DNA of 64,000 nucleotides, from assembly GCA_025352265.1 (NCBI GenBank), contig JANXTS010000019.1, forward strand, positions 1 through 64,000. The letters are read 5' to 3'. The position numbers were made by a program, and so were the translations under genes. Numbering within the stretch: the stretch's first letter is position 1; every line of letters starts with the position of its first letter. Of the stretch, positions 8,398 to 17,479 are shown in pieces. This stretch comes from Variovorax sp. (lineage in GTDB: Bacteria > Pseudomonadota > Gammaproteobacteria > Burkholderiales > Burkholderiaceae_C). The notes under the pieces were generated by a model that ran no database searches, had not been told where the DNA came from, and was given only the letters and a program-made list of their open reading frames with translations.

Positions 8398-9126
8398 ATG
8401 TCGTATCAATTGCATTACTGGCCGACCATCCAGGGTCGCGGCGAATTTGTGCGACTGGCGCTCGAAGCGACTGGAGCCAATTACGTCGACGTCGCTCGTC
8501 AACCGCCTGCAAAGGGCGGCGGTGAGGCGGCCTTGGGGCGCAGCCTGAATGACCCGGACAATCCACGGCCATCGTTCGCTCCGCCTTTCCTCGTTGATGG
8601 CGATCGCTTGGTCGGGCAGACCGCCACTATCCTGCTTTATCTCGGTTCGCGGCTCGGTCTGGCCGGTGCAGGCGAGGCTGACGGCCTGTGGACACAACAG
8701 CTGCAATTGACCATCGCCGACGCGGTGGCCGAGGCGCACGATACGCACCATCCGATCTCGGGCAACGCCTATTACGAAGACCAGCGCGATGCCGCCCTGC
8801 AGCGCGCCAAGGCATTTCGCGAAGAGCGCATCCCAAAGTTCCTGGGATGGTTCGAGCAGGTCTTGAAACGCAATCCAGCCGGTCATCTGCATCTGGTGGG
8901 CAACTCACTGACTTATGCGGACTTGTCTCTGTTCCAGTTGGTCGCTGGTCTGCGATACGCGTTTCCCAAAACGACAGCAGGCGTGCTGGCCGATACGCCC
9001 TTGGTCGCCGGGCTGCACGGCAACGTGAGTCGGCGCGAGCGGGTGCATGCCTATCTGCAAAGTCCGCGCCGCATCGCCTTCAATGAAGAGGGGATCTTCA
9101 GGCATTACCCGGAACTGGACGGTTAG
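8398..9126 (+). CDS. glutathione S-transferase family protein
   Basis: 242 residues with a thioredoxin-like N-terminal half (YQLHYWPTIQGRGEFVRLALEATGA; the Tyr or Ser near the start would activate glutathione; VGQTATILLYLGSRLGL at the gamma site) and an all-helical C-terminal half (LTYADLSLFQLVAGLRYAF). Cytosolic; the electrophilic substrate is not predictable. AAAGGA precedes the ATG and overlaps the end of the DUF4142 gene. Its stop overlaps that of the convergent rsmI by four bases. Confidence 0.88.
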   Translation: MSYQLHYWPTIQGRGEFVRLALEATGANYVDVARQPPAKGGGEAALGRSLNDPDNPRPSFAPPFLVDGDRLVGQTATILLYLGSRLGLAGAGEADGLWTQQLQLTIADAVAEAHDTHHPISGNAYYEDQRDAALQRAKAFREERIPKFLGWFEQVLKRNPAGHLHLVGNSLTYADLSLFQLVAGLRYAFPKTTAGVLADTPLVAGLHGNVSRRERVHAYLQSPRRIAFNEEGIFRHYPELDG

Positions 9127-10097
9127 TCGTTCGGCTCGTCGTGAAGGTCCGCCTTGTCGTCGATCCTGTTGCCATCTTTGCGAATGCGCAGGGCGGTGCC
9201 GTAGAGCGCGTTCCTAGGTGCGCCGCTGATCTCCGCCGCGAGGCGCACGGCCGTCTTGACCGGCAGTTCTTCCAGCAGCAGGCGCAGCACACGCTCACCT
9301 TCGGCGCCATCATCGACGGCCACCGTCATCGGATGCAGAGCGAGCGCAAATTCCCCGCGTGTGCGGTCGCGTGCCGCGGCGAACCAGGCCGGCAGTTCGC
9401 TGGCCGCCATCGTGGCGATCTCTTCGAACTGTTTGGTCAATTCACGACCGATGGTGACGCGCCGTTCGCCCAGCACAGTCAGTGCCTTGGCCACGGCCTC
9501 GATGCGGTGCGGTGCTTCGAGCAATATGACAGCGCGCGGGTCCAGCGCAAGCGCTTGCACAGCGGTGTCGCGTTCACCGGCTTTGCTCGGCAGGAAGCCG
9601 GCGAAGACAAAGGCGCTGCTGTCGTCGCTGCCACCGACGAGGCCCGCAGCGCCGATCAGCGTGGTTACGGCGCTCGCGCCGGGCAACGGAAGCACCCGAA
9701 ACCTGGCGGCGCGCGCGGCGGCCACCAGCCGCGCACCGGGATCGCTCACACCCGGCGTGCCGGCATCGCTCACGTACGCGATGCGCTCGCCTTGGGCGAG
9801 GCGAGCAACCACCGTTTGTGCCGCTTCGGCTTCGTTGTGCTGGTGCAGCGCGAGCAGTTGGCCGCCGGGGCGATCGATGCCATAGGCACGCAACAAGCTC
9901 TGCGTATGCCGCGTGTCTTCGCAGGCGACAGCGTCGACCATTTGCAGCACATGCAGCGCACGCAACGTGATGTCGGCGAGGTTGCCGATGGGCGTAGCGA
10001 CCACGTAGAGCGTGCTCTGCGGATAATCCTGCCCACCCGCAGCGTCGCTCGCGGCCGAGAGGACTGCGCCGAACGAGGCAGCGGTGATTGAAGCCAA
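9123..10097 (-). CDS. rsmI: 16S rRNA (cytidine-1402-2'-O)-methyltransferase RsmI
   Basis: 324 residues. The tetrapyrrole-methylase fold opens with TLYVVATPIGNLADITLRAL, then ACEDTRHTQSLL, then YVSDAGTPGVSDPGARLV, all hallmarks of RsmI. It uses S-adenosylmethionine to methylate the ribose of C1402 in the 16S rRNA decoding centre. I placed the start at TTG 10097, with GGAG 7 bases upstream. A longer open frame extends to 10427 but would overlap the divergent yraN. It faces yraN across 33 bases, as rsmI does in the E. coli cluster. Confidence 0.94.
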   Translation of the reverse strand: MASITAASFGAVLSAASDAAGGQDYPQSTLYVVATPIGNLADITLRALHVLQMVDAVACEDTRHTQSLLRAYGIDRPGGQLLALHQHNEAEAAQTVVARLAQGERIAYVSDAGTPGVSDPGARLVAAARAARFRVLPLPGASAVTTLIGAAGLVGGSDDSSAFVFAGFLPSKAGERDTAVQALALDPRAVILLEAPHRIEAVAKALTVLGERRVTIGRELTKQFEEIATMAASELPAWFAAARDRTRGEFALALHPMTVAVDDGAEGERVLRLLLEELPVKTAVRLAAEISGAPRNALYGTALRIRKDGNRIDDKADLHDEPND

Positions 10098-10130
10098 TGG
10101 ATTCTCCGGAACAACAACAGGATCGCAGGG

Positions 10131-10529
10131 ATGGCGACAACGAAAACCAAAACAATCGCAACGTCGATAAAAACCACCAAGCAGCGTGGCGATGCGGCGG
10201 AAGACGCTGCACTCGAACATCTGCAGGACGCTGGTCTGGTACCGGTCGCCCGCAATTATCGAACGCCGGGTCGCGGCGGCGGCGAGATCGATTTGATCAT
10301 GCGAGATCCGCGCGACGGCACGCTCGTGTTCGTCGAGGTCCGGCAGCGCGCGAGCAGCACGCATGGTGGCGCTGGCGGCAGCATCACCGGCGTCAAGCAG
10401 CGTCGCATCATCTTCGCGGCGCGCCACTATCTCAGCGGGCTACGGACGTTGCCACCGTGCAGGTTCGACGTAGTCTTGGTCGAAGAAAAAACTCAATGGC
10501 TGCAAGGCGCATTCGACGCAGGCTACTAG
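10131..10529 (+). CDS. yraN: YraN/UPF0102 family endonuclease-like protein
   Basis: 132 residues. The core GEIDLIMRD...LVFVEVRQR is the PD-(D/E)XK nuclease-like signature of UPF0102. The N-terminal Lys/Thr-rich stretch precedes the conserved RGDAAEDAALEHL helix. The biochemical role is not settled in any species. It is the first gene of the run yraN, SIS protein, BON lipoprotein. Confidence 0.9.
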   Translation: MATTKTKTIATSIKTTKQRGDAAEDAALEHLQDAGLVPVARNYRTPGRGGGEIDLIMRDPRDGTLVFVEVRQRASSTHGGAGGSITGVKQRRIIFAARHYLSGLRTLPPCRFDVVLVEEKTQWLQGAFDAGY

Positions 10530-10577
10530 TGGCCTGCACGATTTGTTGCACAAGCTGTCGCTATCATCCGACCTCAA

Positions 10578-11186
10578 ATGCTTGAGCAACGGATACAGCA
10601 GCACTTCATCGACAGCGCCGACCTCAAATATCAGGTGGGTCCGGCGCTCAGCAAGCCGATTTCGCAAGCAATGCAGGCGCTGCTGGCGTGCGTGACCAGT
10701 GGCGGCAAGGTGCTGGCGTGCGGCGCCGGCGTGTCGGGGCTGCTAGCGGCGCAATTCGCTGCGCACTTCGTCGGGCGGTTCGAACGAGAGCGGCCCGAGC
10801 TCGCGGCCATCGCTTTGCCGGGAGACGCCACCGATCCGGCGGCCGACACGCCAGAAGCCATCGACAGCGACCGTTTCGCACGCCAAGTGCGCGCGCTCGG
10901 ACAGGCGGGCGACGTATTGCTGGTGCTGAGCGCCAGCGGCCAGTCGTCGGTGGTGCTGGCCGCGGTCACGGCCGCCCATGCGCGCGATATGACTGTCGTT
11001 GCGTTGCTGGGCCACGCGGCCGGCAGCGGCGGCGCGATCGGCCGTGCGCTGCGCGAAACCGATGTACAGGTATCGGTGCCGCACGAACGCGCGGCACGCA
11101 TCCACGAAGTCCACCTGCTCGCGCTGCATTGCCTGTGCGACGGGGTAGACGCCCAATTACTCGGAGAACAGGAAGGTTCCACATGA
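10578..11186 (+). CDS. SIS-domain protein, DiaA/GmhA-like
   Basis: 202 residues with a sugar isomerase fold. The phosphate-binding stretches are VLACGAGVSGLLAAQFAAHF and VLLVLSASGQSSVVLAAV. Position in the rsmI-yraN-x-dolP cluster matches E. coli diaA, the DnaA-binding initiation factor, rather than the sedoheptulose-7-phosphate isomerase GmhA. The GAGxSG sequence replaces the more usual GNGGSA, so sugar isomerase activity is doubtful. The stop overlaps the start of the next gene (ATGA). Confidence 0.85.
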   Translation: MLEQRIQQHFIDSADLKYQVGPALSKPISQAMQALLACVTSGGKVLACGAGVSGLLAAQFAAHFVGRFERERPELAAIALPGDATDPAADTPEAIDSDRFARQVRALGQAGDVLLVLSASGQSSVVLAAVTAAHARDMTVVALLGHAAGSGGAIGRALRETDVQVSVPHERAARIHEVHLLALHCLCDGVDAQLLGEQEGST

Positions 11187-11947
11187 CGATCCCAACGAAA
11201 TCGACCCGCAGCATCGGCACGGCGCTGGCAGCACTCACGGCGGGTGCCGCATTGGTGGCCGGCCTCTCCGGCTGCGTGCCACTGGTAATCGGCGGGGCCG
11301 CGGTGGCCGGCGCTGGCTTGGTCGCGACCGATCGCCGCAGCTCCGGCGCCCAGCTGGACGACCAGGGCATCGAGCTGCGCGGTGCCGCCCGTATCCGCGA
11401 GATCGCAAACGACGACATGAACGTCACGCTGGTGAGTTTCAACCGGCAGGTGCTGATGGTCGGCACGGTCGGCAGCGAGGCCGACAAGCGGCGCGCCGAA
11501 GAGGTTTTGCGCCGTGTCGACAATGTGCGCTCGGTGGTAAACGAACTCGCTGTCGGCCCGTCGAGCTCGTTCCCGCAGCGCTCCAACGACACCTACATCA
11601 CAGGCAAGGTGAAGGCATCGCTGCTCGATGCCAAGGACATCTTCGCCAACTCGTTCAAGATCGTGACCGAACGCGGCACCGTCTACATCATGGGCATCGC
11701 GACCCGGCGTGAGACGGACCGTGCGACCGAGATTACCCGTGGCGTGTCTGGCGTCAATCGCGTCGTGCGCGTGGTTGAAATCGTCAGCGATGCGGATCTT
11801 GCGAACCAGACGCGTGACAACAGCGCGCCAGCACCCGTGTCGTCGCCATCGAGCGTGGCGCCGGCTTCACGCTCCAACGTCCCGCTGCCCGCGATGGAGC
11901 CGCTGCCTGCTCCAAGCGGCGGCGCAAGCACGACGCCCGTTCGCTAG
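11183..11947 (+). CDS. BON-domain outer-membrane lipoprotein, DolP (YraP)-like
   Basis: 254 residues. The signal peptide ends in AGLSGC, followed by a hydrophobic Gly/Ala stretch (VIGGAAVAGAGLVATDR) typical of DolP. Two BON domains follow: DDMNVTLVSFNRQVLMVGTV and then FKIVTERGTVYIMGIA with VSGVNRVVRVVEIV. A Pro/Ser-rich tail of about 45 residues is extra compared with E. coli DolP. It is predicted to bind acidic phospholipids at the inner leaflet of the outer membrane and support envelope integrity. It is translationally coupled (ATGA) to the SIS gene. Confidence 0.88.
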   Translation: MTIPTKSTRSIGTALAALTAGAALVAGLSGCVPLVIGGAAVAGAGLVATDRRSSGAQLDDQGIELRGAARIREIANDDMNVTLVSFNRQVLMVGTVGSEADKRRAEEVLRRVDNVRSVVNELAVGPSSSFPQRSNDTYITGKVKASLLDAKDIFANSFKIVTERGTVYIMGIATRRETDRATEITRGVSGVNRVVRVVEIVSDADLANQTRDNSAPAPVSSPSSVAPASRSNVPLPAMEPLPAPSGGASTTPVR

Positions 11948-11958
11948 GGCGTCGCCGG

Positions 11959-12888
11959 TTACTTCAGCCGTGTGATCAGGCTGGAGGTGTCCCAACGCTT
12001 GCCGCCGGCCTGTTGTACGTCGGCATAAAACGTGTCGACCAATTGCGTCACTGGTAGTTGCGCACCGTTGCGCTTGGCTTCGTCGAACACCAAGCCCAGA
12101 TCCTTGCGCATCCAGTCGACCGCGAAGCCGAAATCGAACTTGCCTTCAATCATCGTCTTACCGCGGTTCTCCATCTGCCAGCTTTGCGCAGCGCCCTTGC
12201 TGATGACGCCGAGCACGGCCTCCATATCGAGACCGGCGCGCTGGCCGAAGGCGATGGCTTCCGACAAACCCTGCACCAGTCCCGCGATGCAGATCTGGTT
12301 GACCATCTTCGCGAGCTGACCCGCACCGCTCTCGCCCAGCAGCGTCACGGCGCGTGCGAAGGCGTCGATTACCGGCTTGACCCGTTCAAAAGTGGCAGCG
12401 TCGCCACCGCACATCACGGTGAGTGCGCCGTTCTGCGCCCCCGCCTGGCCGCCGGATACCGGCGCATCGATCAACTGCAGGCCGAGCCCGAGGGCCGCTT
12501 TCGAGAGTTCGCGCGCGACGTCGGCCGAGGCGGTGGTGTGATCCACGAAGACAGAGCCCTTCTTCATGCCGGCAAAGGCGCCATCGGCACCCAGCACCAC
12601 CGAGCGCAAGTCTTCGTCATTGCCGACACAGCAAAAAACGATATCCGCGTTAGCGACGGCATCGCGCGGCGTGGCCGCATGACCGAGCGTAGCCACTGCG
12701 CCGGCCGCGGCGATCTCCTTTAGCCAGTCGGCCGACTTGGCAGCGGTCCGGTTGTAGACCGTGACGCTGTGCCCCGCCAACGCAAGGTGCCCGGCCATCG
12801 GGTAACCCATCACGCCGAGGCCGAGGAAGGCGACCTTGTGCGAAGGGACGAGAGAATAGATTTTGGTGTTGAGGCTGCTCATACCCAT
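11959..12888 (-). CDS. NAD(P)-dependent beta-hydroxyacid dehydrogenase (3-hydroxyisobutyrate / tartronate semialdehyde reductase family)
   Basis: About 309 residues. The dinucleotide fold opens with VAFLGLGVMGYPMAGHLALAGH. The substrate loop is DAPVSGGQAGAQNGALTVM, and the catalytic Lys lies in GAGQLAKMVNQICIAGLVQ. These are the standard signatures of the family that includes MmsB, GlxR and GarR. The precise substrate cannot be chosen from sequence. Two ATGs (12888 and 12882) are possible starts and neither has a strong ribosome site. It is a single gene convergent with the DolP-like gene. Confidence 0.88.
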   Translation of the reverse strand: MGMSSLNTKIYSLVPSHKVAFLGLGVMGYPMAGHLALAGHSVTVYNRTAAKSADWLKEIAAAGAVATLGHAATPRDAVANADIVFCCVGNDEDLRSVVLGADGAFAGMKKGSVFVDHTTASADVARELSKAALGLGLQLIDAPVSGGQAGAQNGALTVMCGGDAATFERVKPVIDAFARAVTLLGESGAGQLAKMVNQICIAGLVQGLSEAIAFGQRAGLDMEAVLGVISKGAAQSWQMENRGKTMIEGKFDFGFAVDWMRKDLGLVFDEAKRNGAQLPVTQLVDTFYADVQQAGGKRWDTSSLITRLK

Positions 12889-12958
12889 AGCTTAGCGCCG
12901 CTGCCCGCAACACCAGCACGAGCCTCCCTCGTGCATCAGCATTTTTTACTGGGGCGAG

Positions 12959-14095
12959 CTAAACGATGGCGAAGTGTTCGGTTCCGGCCGACAAGTCCTG
13001 CGACTTCGCCCGGCGGCTGTTCAGCTTGATCTGCAGGCGCAGGTCGTTGGCCGAGTCGGCATTGCGAATAGCGTCATCGAAAGTGATTGCGTTGTTCTCG
13101 AACAGGTCGAACAGCGCCTGGTCGAAGGTCTGCATGCCCAGATTTCGGCTCTTCTTCATGATCTCCTTGATCTCGCCGACCTCGCCCTTGAAGATCATGT
13201 CGGAGATCAGCGGCGTGTTCAGCAGGATCTCGACGGCAGCGATGCGGCCCTGACCGTCTTCTGTCGGGATCAGGCGCTGCGACACCAGCGAGCGCAGGTT
13301 GAGCGACAAGTCCATCAACAGCTGATTGCGGCGCTCTTCAGGAAAGAAATTGATGATGCGGTCAAGCGCCTGGTTGGCGCTGTTGGCGTGCAGCGTCGCC
13401 ATGCAGAGGTGACCTGTTTCGGCAAACGCCACAGCGTGTTCCATGGTTTCGCGGTCGCGAATTTCGCCCATCAGGATCACATCGGGCGCCTGGCGCAGCG
13501 TGTTCTTGAGAGCGGCTGCCCAACTGTCGGTATCTATGCCCACTTCGCGCTGTGTCACCACGCAGTTCTTGTGCGGATGCACGAACTCGACCGGGTCTTC
13601 GACCGTCACGATGTGGCCGTATGAGTTTTCATTGCGCCAGTCGATCATGGCGGCCAACGTGGTCGACTTACCCGAGCCCGTGGCGCCGACCAGGATGGTT
13701 AGGCCTCGTTTGGTCATCGCCACGTCTTTCAACACCTGCGGCATGCCGAGTCCGTCGATGGTCGGCAGTTTGGCCGGAATGGTCCGCATCACCATGCCGA
13801 CCTTGCCTTGCTGCACGAACGCGTTCACCCGAAAGCGCCCGACACCGGTCGGCGAGATCGCGAAGTTGCATTCTTTCGTGCGCTCGAATTCGGCCGTCTG
13901 GCGATCGTTCATGACCGAGCGGGTGAGGGCCAGCGTGTGCTGCGAGCCGAGCGCCTGGCCCGACACCTTGGTGACCTTGCCGTCGACCTTGATGGCCGGC
14001 GGAAAGTCGGCGGTAATGAACAAGTCGCTGCCGTTGCGGCTCACCATGAGCTTGAGCAGTTCGTTGATGAACTGGCTGGCCTGATCGCGTTCCAT
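12959..14095 (-). CDS. pilU: type IV pilus retraction ATPase PilU
   Basis: 378 residues. The Walker A is GATGSGKSTTLAAM, followed by the Asp box and Walker B (PDVILMGEIRDRETM) and a His box in GHLCMATLHANSANQALDR. The C-terminal LISDMIFKGEVGEIKEIM segment and a 30-residue tail past the PilT end identify PilU, the accessory retraction motor that works with PilT. It starts 32 bases after the pilT stop, so the two form an operon. Confidence 0.95.
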   Translation of the reverse strand: MERDQASQFINELLKLMVSRNGSDLFITADFPPAIKVDGKVTKVSGQALGSQHTLALTRSVMNDRQTAEFERTKECNFAISPTGVGRFRVNAFVQQGKVGMVMRTIPAKLPTIDGLGMPQVLKDVAMTKRGLTILVGATGSGKSTTLAAMIDWRNENSYGHIVTVEDPVEFVHPHKNCVVTQREVGIDTDSWAAALKNTLRQAPDVILMGEIRDRETMEHAVAFAETGHLCMATLHANSANQALDRIINFFPEERRNQLLMDLSLNLRSLVSQRLIPTEDGQGRIAAVEILLNTPLISDMIFKGEVGEIKEIMKKSRNLGMQTFDQALFDLFENNAITFDDAIRNADSANDLRLQIKLNSRRAKSQDLSAGTEHFAIV

Positions 14096-14126
14096 GTGTC
14101 TGCTCCGGAGGTGTCCAGAAAAAAGT

Positions 14127-15170
14127 TCAGCCCGGGAAGTTCTCGGGAATCTTGGCTTTGCCGCGTGCTTCTGCGGATGAAATCACGCTGCGGCGCACCA
14201 GGTCTGTCAGGTTCTGGTCCAGCGTCTGCATGCCTTGCCCGCTGCCAGTTTGAATCGATGAGTACATCTGCGCAACCTTGCCCTCGCGAATCAGATTCCG
14301 AATGGCCGGCGTGCCCAACATGATCTCGTGCGCCGCCACGCGGCCCTGGCCGTCTTTGGTCTTGCACAGCGTTTGAGAAATCACCGCCTGCAGCGACTCG
14401 GACAGCATCGCGCGGATCATGTCTTTTTCTTCGCCCGGAAATACGTCGATGATCCGGTCGATGGTCTTGGCCGCAGAAGACGTGTGGAGCGTGCCGAACA
14501 CCAAATGGCCCGTTTCAGCTGCCGTCATGGCCAAACGGATGGTTTCCAGGTCGCGCATTTCGCCGACCAGAATCGCGTCCGGGTCTTCGCGCAGGGCAGA
14601 GCGCAATGCCGCCGCGAAAGACAGCGTCATCGGCCCGACTTCGCGCTGGTTGATCAGGCACTTCTTCGATTCGTGGACGAATTCGATCGGATCTTCGACC
14701 GTCAGGATGTGGCCGTATTCGGTTTCGTTCAGGTAGTTGACCATCGCGGCGAGCGTGGTCGACTTGCCCGAGCCGGTCGGGCCGGTGACAAGCACCAGGC
14801 CACGCGGCTTCAGCGCCAGTTCGCCGAAGATTTTGGGTGCATTCAACTGCTCCAGTGACAGGATCTTGGAGGGAATGGTCCGAAACACCGCCGCGGCGCC
14901 GCGCGATTGGTTGAAGGCATTGACCCGAAAGCGCGCCAGACCGTCGATTTCGAAAGAGAAGTCGACCTCCAGAAACTCTTCGTAGTGCTTCCTGTGCGTA
15001 TCGCTCATGATGTCGTACACCATGGCGTGCACCGCTTTGTGGTCGAGCGCGTCGACATTGATTCGCCGCACGTCGCCGTGCACCCGGATCATGGGCGGCA
15101 AGCCGGACGACAGATGCAAGTCCGAAGCTTTGTTTTTGACGCTGAACGCCAGCAATTGGGTAATGTCCAC
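14127..15170 (-). CDS. pilT: type IV pilus retraction ATPase PilT
   Basis: 347 residues, exact family length. The start MDITQLLAFSVKNKASDLHLS is typical. Walker A is GPTGSGKSTTLAAM, Walker B is in DAILVGEMRDLETI, and the AIRNLIREGK motif near residue 290 is diagnostic of PilT rather than PilB or PilU. This cytoplasmic hexamer disassembles the pilin fibre for twitching and DNA uptake. It is first gene of pilT-pilU and divergent from yggS across about 47 bases, the arrangement usual in Burkholderiales. Confidence 0.97.
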   Translation of the reverse strand: MDITQLLAFSVKNKASDLHLSSGLPPMIRVHGDVRRINVDALDHKAVHAMVYDIMSDTHRKHYEEFLEVDFSFEIDGLARFRVNAFNQSRGAAAVFRTIPSKILSLEQLNAPKIFGELALKPRGLVLVTGPTGSGKSTTLAAMVNYLNETEYGHILTVEDPIEFVHESKKCLINQREVGPMTLSFAAALRSALREDPDAILVGEMRDLETIRLAMTAAETGHLVFGTLHTSSAAKTIDRIIDVFPGEEKDMIRAMLSESLQAVISQTLCKTKDGQGRVAAHEIMLGTPAIRNLIREGKVAQMYSSIQTGSGQGMQTLDQNLTDLVRRSVISSAEARGKAKIPENFPG

Positions 15171-15217
15171 GGGGTCCTCGAATGGGTCGGTGACGTTTTG
15201 ATACGCTTTTGACGATT

Positions 15218-15904
15218 ATGACGATGATTCGTGACAACCTCCAGCAAGTTACCGCCCGGATCGTGACGGCTTGCACAGCCGCCGGACGGGAACCCGCTAG
15301 CGTGCGCTTGCTTGCGGTCTCCAAAATCTTTCCTCCCGCGGCCGTTCGAGATGCCCATGCGGCAGGCCAGCGCGCATTTGGCGAAAACTATATTCAGGAG
15401 GGCGTTAGCAAGATCGAGGCTCTGGCAGACCTTCGCGCCGACCTCGAGTGGCACTGCATCGGCCCGCTCCAGAGCAACAAAACGCGTCTGGTGGCCGAGC
15501 ATTTCGACTGGGTGCACAGCATCGATCGTCTGAAGATAGCGCAGCGCCTCAGCGAGCAGCGGTCGGCGGACTTGCCGCCGCTTCAAGTCTGTTTGCAGGT
15601 CAATGTCGACGGCGGCGCCAATAAGTCGGGTGCATCACCGGACGAGGCGTTGGCGCTGGCACAGGCTGTTGCTGCGTTGCCACGCTTGCGGCTGCGTGGG
15701 CTCATGGCGATCCCCGAACCCGCCGATGGCTTCGATGCGCAGCGGGCGCTTTTCATGAGAGCTGCCGCAATTTTCGATCGGATCAAGGCGACGGGCATCG
15801 CGCTCGACACGCTGTCGCTCGGCATGAGTGCCGACATGGAAGCAGCGATTGCCGCCGGCAGCACGATGGTGCGTGTGGGCACGGCGATCTTTGGCAAACG
15901 ATGA
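15218..15904 (+). CDS. yggS: YggS family pyridoxal phosphate homeostasis protein (PLPBP)
   Basis: About 228 residues. The PLP-binding Lys lies in LLAVSKIFPPAAVRDA, followed by FGENYIQEGVSKI, WHCIGPLQSNKT, and the C-terminal LSLGMSADMEAAIAAGSTMVRVGTAIFG. It binds PLP without known catalysis and buffers vitamin B6 and amino acid pools. ATG 15218 was chosen; ATG 15224 and TTG 15209 are alternatives, none with a convincing ribosome site. It is divergent from pilT. Confidence 0.92.
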   Translation: MTMIRDNLQQVTARIVTACTAAGREPASVRLLAVSKIFPPAAVRDAHAAGQRAFGENYIQEGVSKIEALADLRADLEWHCIGPLQSNKTRLVAEHFDWVHSIDRLKIAQRLSEQRSADLPPLQVCLQVNVDGGANKSGASPDEALALAQAVAALPRLRLRGLMAIPEPADGFDAQRALFMRAAAIFDRIKATGIALDTLSLGMSADMEAAIAAGSTMVRVGTAIFGKR

Positions 15905-16082
15905 AAGGCGGCGCAAAGGCAGTCACGGCTTCGCTGGATTGCTTCGTCCTGGCGGGCAGTCTCCACTCGACTGCAGGCGCCTGACGTCCATTGCATAACC
16001 GCCTGCGCGGCTTGCATAAGTCATGGCGCAGTCATGGGACAAGGTCTATCGTGAATGGCATCCACCCACACACGGAAGCCCC

Positions 16083-17357
16083 ATGAGCGAAAAACTGTCC
16101 TTCGTCAATCCCACACCCACCAGCCCGTGGGGGACTTACCTGCAACAGGTCGACCGTGTGATGCCTTACCTGGGCGACCTGGCCAAGTGGGCCGAGACGC
16201 TCAAGCGCCCCAAGCGCGCGCTGATCGTCGACGTGCCGATCGAGATGGACGACGGCCGCATTGCGCACTACGAAGGCTATCGGGTGCAGCACAACATGAG
16301 CCGCGGGCCAGGCAAGGGCGGTGTGCGTTTTCACCCCGATGTCACGTTGGAAGAAGTGATGGCACTCTCGGCCTGGATGACGATCAAGACGGCTGCGGTC
16401 AATCTGCCGTACGGCGGTGCCAAGGGCGGCATTCGCGTCGACCCTAAGAAGCTGTCGCAAAAGGAGCTGGAGAAAGTCACGCGCCGATACACCAGCGAGA
16501 TCGGCATCATCATCGGCCCGCACACAGACAGACCGGCGCCCGACGTCAACACCAACGGCCAGATCATGGCGTGGATGATGGACACGTACTCGATGAACAC
16601 CGGCGGCACCGCGACCGGTGTAGTCACCGGCAAGCCGCTGCATCTGGGCGGTTCGCTCGGTCGCGTCAAGGCGACCGGGCGTGGCGTGTTCGTGACGGGC
16701 CGGGAAGCGGCGCGGCGCCTGGGCCTCGACCTGCGCGGTGCGCGTATCGCGGTGCAGGGCTTTGGCAACGTGGGTTCTGTCGCTGCCGAACTTTTCGTCG
16801 AAGCCGGTGCAAAGATCGTCGCGGTCCAGGACCACACCGGCACCATCGTCAACGACAGGGGTCTCGACTTGGCCGAGCTGATTCCGGTGTCTCGCACGCC
16901 GGCCGGCGCAGTGAGCTTCAAGGGCGGCGACGTGGTGCCCAACGAAGCCTTCTGGGATGTGGCGTGCGACATCTTGATTCCGGCCGCCCTCGAGGGCCAG
17001 ATCACCGCTGCGCGCGCCAAGAAAACGACCGCCAAGCTGGTGCTCGAAGGCGCCAATGGCCCGACGGTCCCGGAGGCCGACGACATCCTGGCCGAGCGGG
17101 GCGTCCTGGTGGTGCCCGACGTGATCTGCAACGCCGGCGGCGTGACGGTCAGCTACTTTGAGTGGGTGCAGGATTTCTCGTCGTTCTTCTGGGACGAAGA
17201 CGAGATCAACGTGCGGCTCGATCGCATCATGATGAATGCACTGAACCAGATCTGGGACACCGCCGACAAGCACAAGATCAGCCTGCGCACGGCCACCTAT
17301 GCAGTAGCCTGCGAGCGCATTTTGATGGCGCGACAGGAACGGGGTTTGTACCCTTGA
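16083..17357 (+). CDS. gdhA: glutamate dehydrogenase (Glu/Leu/Phe/Val dehydrogenase family)
   Basis: 424 residues, the size of hexameric NAD-type glutamate dehydrogenases. The N-terminal domain contains [10 protein letters not shown] and the catalytic Lys region [36 protein letters not shown] and the dinucleotide fold [17 protein letters not shown] follow. It interconverts glutamate and 2-oxoglutarate plus ammonium. I chose ATG 16083, preceded by GGAAG; a longer frame from 16023 has no such site. The 180 bases upstream hold no gene. Coenzyme preference was not resolved. Confidence 0.93.
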   Translation: MSEKLSFVNPTPTSPWGTYLQQVDRVMPYLGDLAKWAETLKRPKRALIVDVPIEMDDGRIAHYEGYRVQHNMSRGPGKGGVRFHPDVTLEEVMALSAWMTIKTAAVNLPYGGAKGGIRVDPKKLSQKELEKVTRRYTSEIGIIIGPHTDRPAPDVNTNGQIMAWMMDTYSMNTGGTATGVVTGKPLHLGGSLGRVKATGRGVFVTGREAARRLGLDLRGARIAVQGFGNVGSVAAELFVEAGAKIVAVQDHTGTIVNDRGLDLAELIPVSRTPAGAVSFKGGDVVPNEAFWDVACDILIPAALEGQITAARAKKTTAKLVLEGANGPTVPEADDILAERGVLVVPDVICNAGGVTVSYFEWVQDFSSFFWDEDEINVRLDRIMMNALNQIWDTADKHKISLRTATYAVACERILMARQERGLYP

Positions 17358-17479
17358 ACCCCGGCTCGAGCGTGGCTTAGACGCGCCCATTTTCAGGCGC
17401 GGGGAACGCTGGGGTTCGAGGCGTATCGAAGCCGAGGCAGGCATGTCGCCGGTAATTTCGCCGGTAGCATCGACACGCC

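Noticed and set aside
10131..10427. Longer N-terminus for rsmI back to 10427
   Set aside because: It would overlap the divergent yraN almost completely, and the TTG at 10097 has a good ribosome site.
16032..17444. 470-codon minus-strand frame opposite glutamate dehydrogenase
   Set aside because: His/Arg/Val-rich antisense frame, no domains. The plus-strand dehydrogenase is certain.
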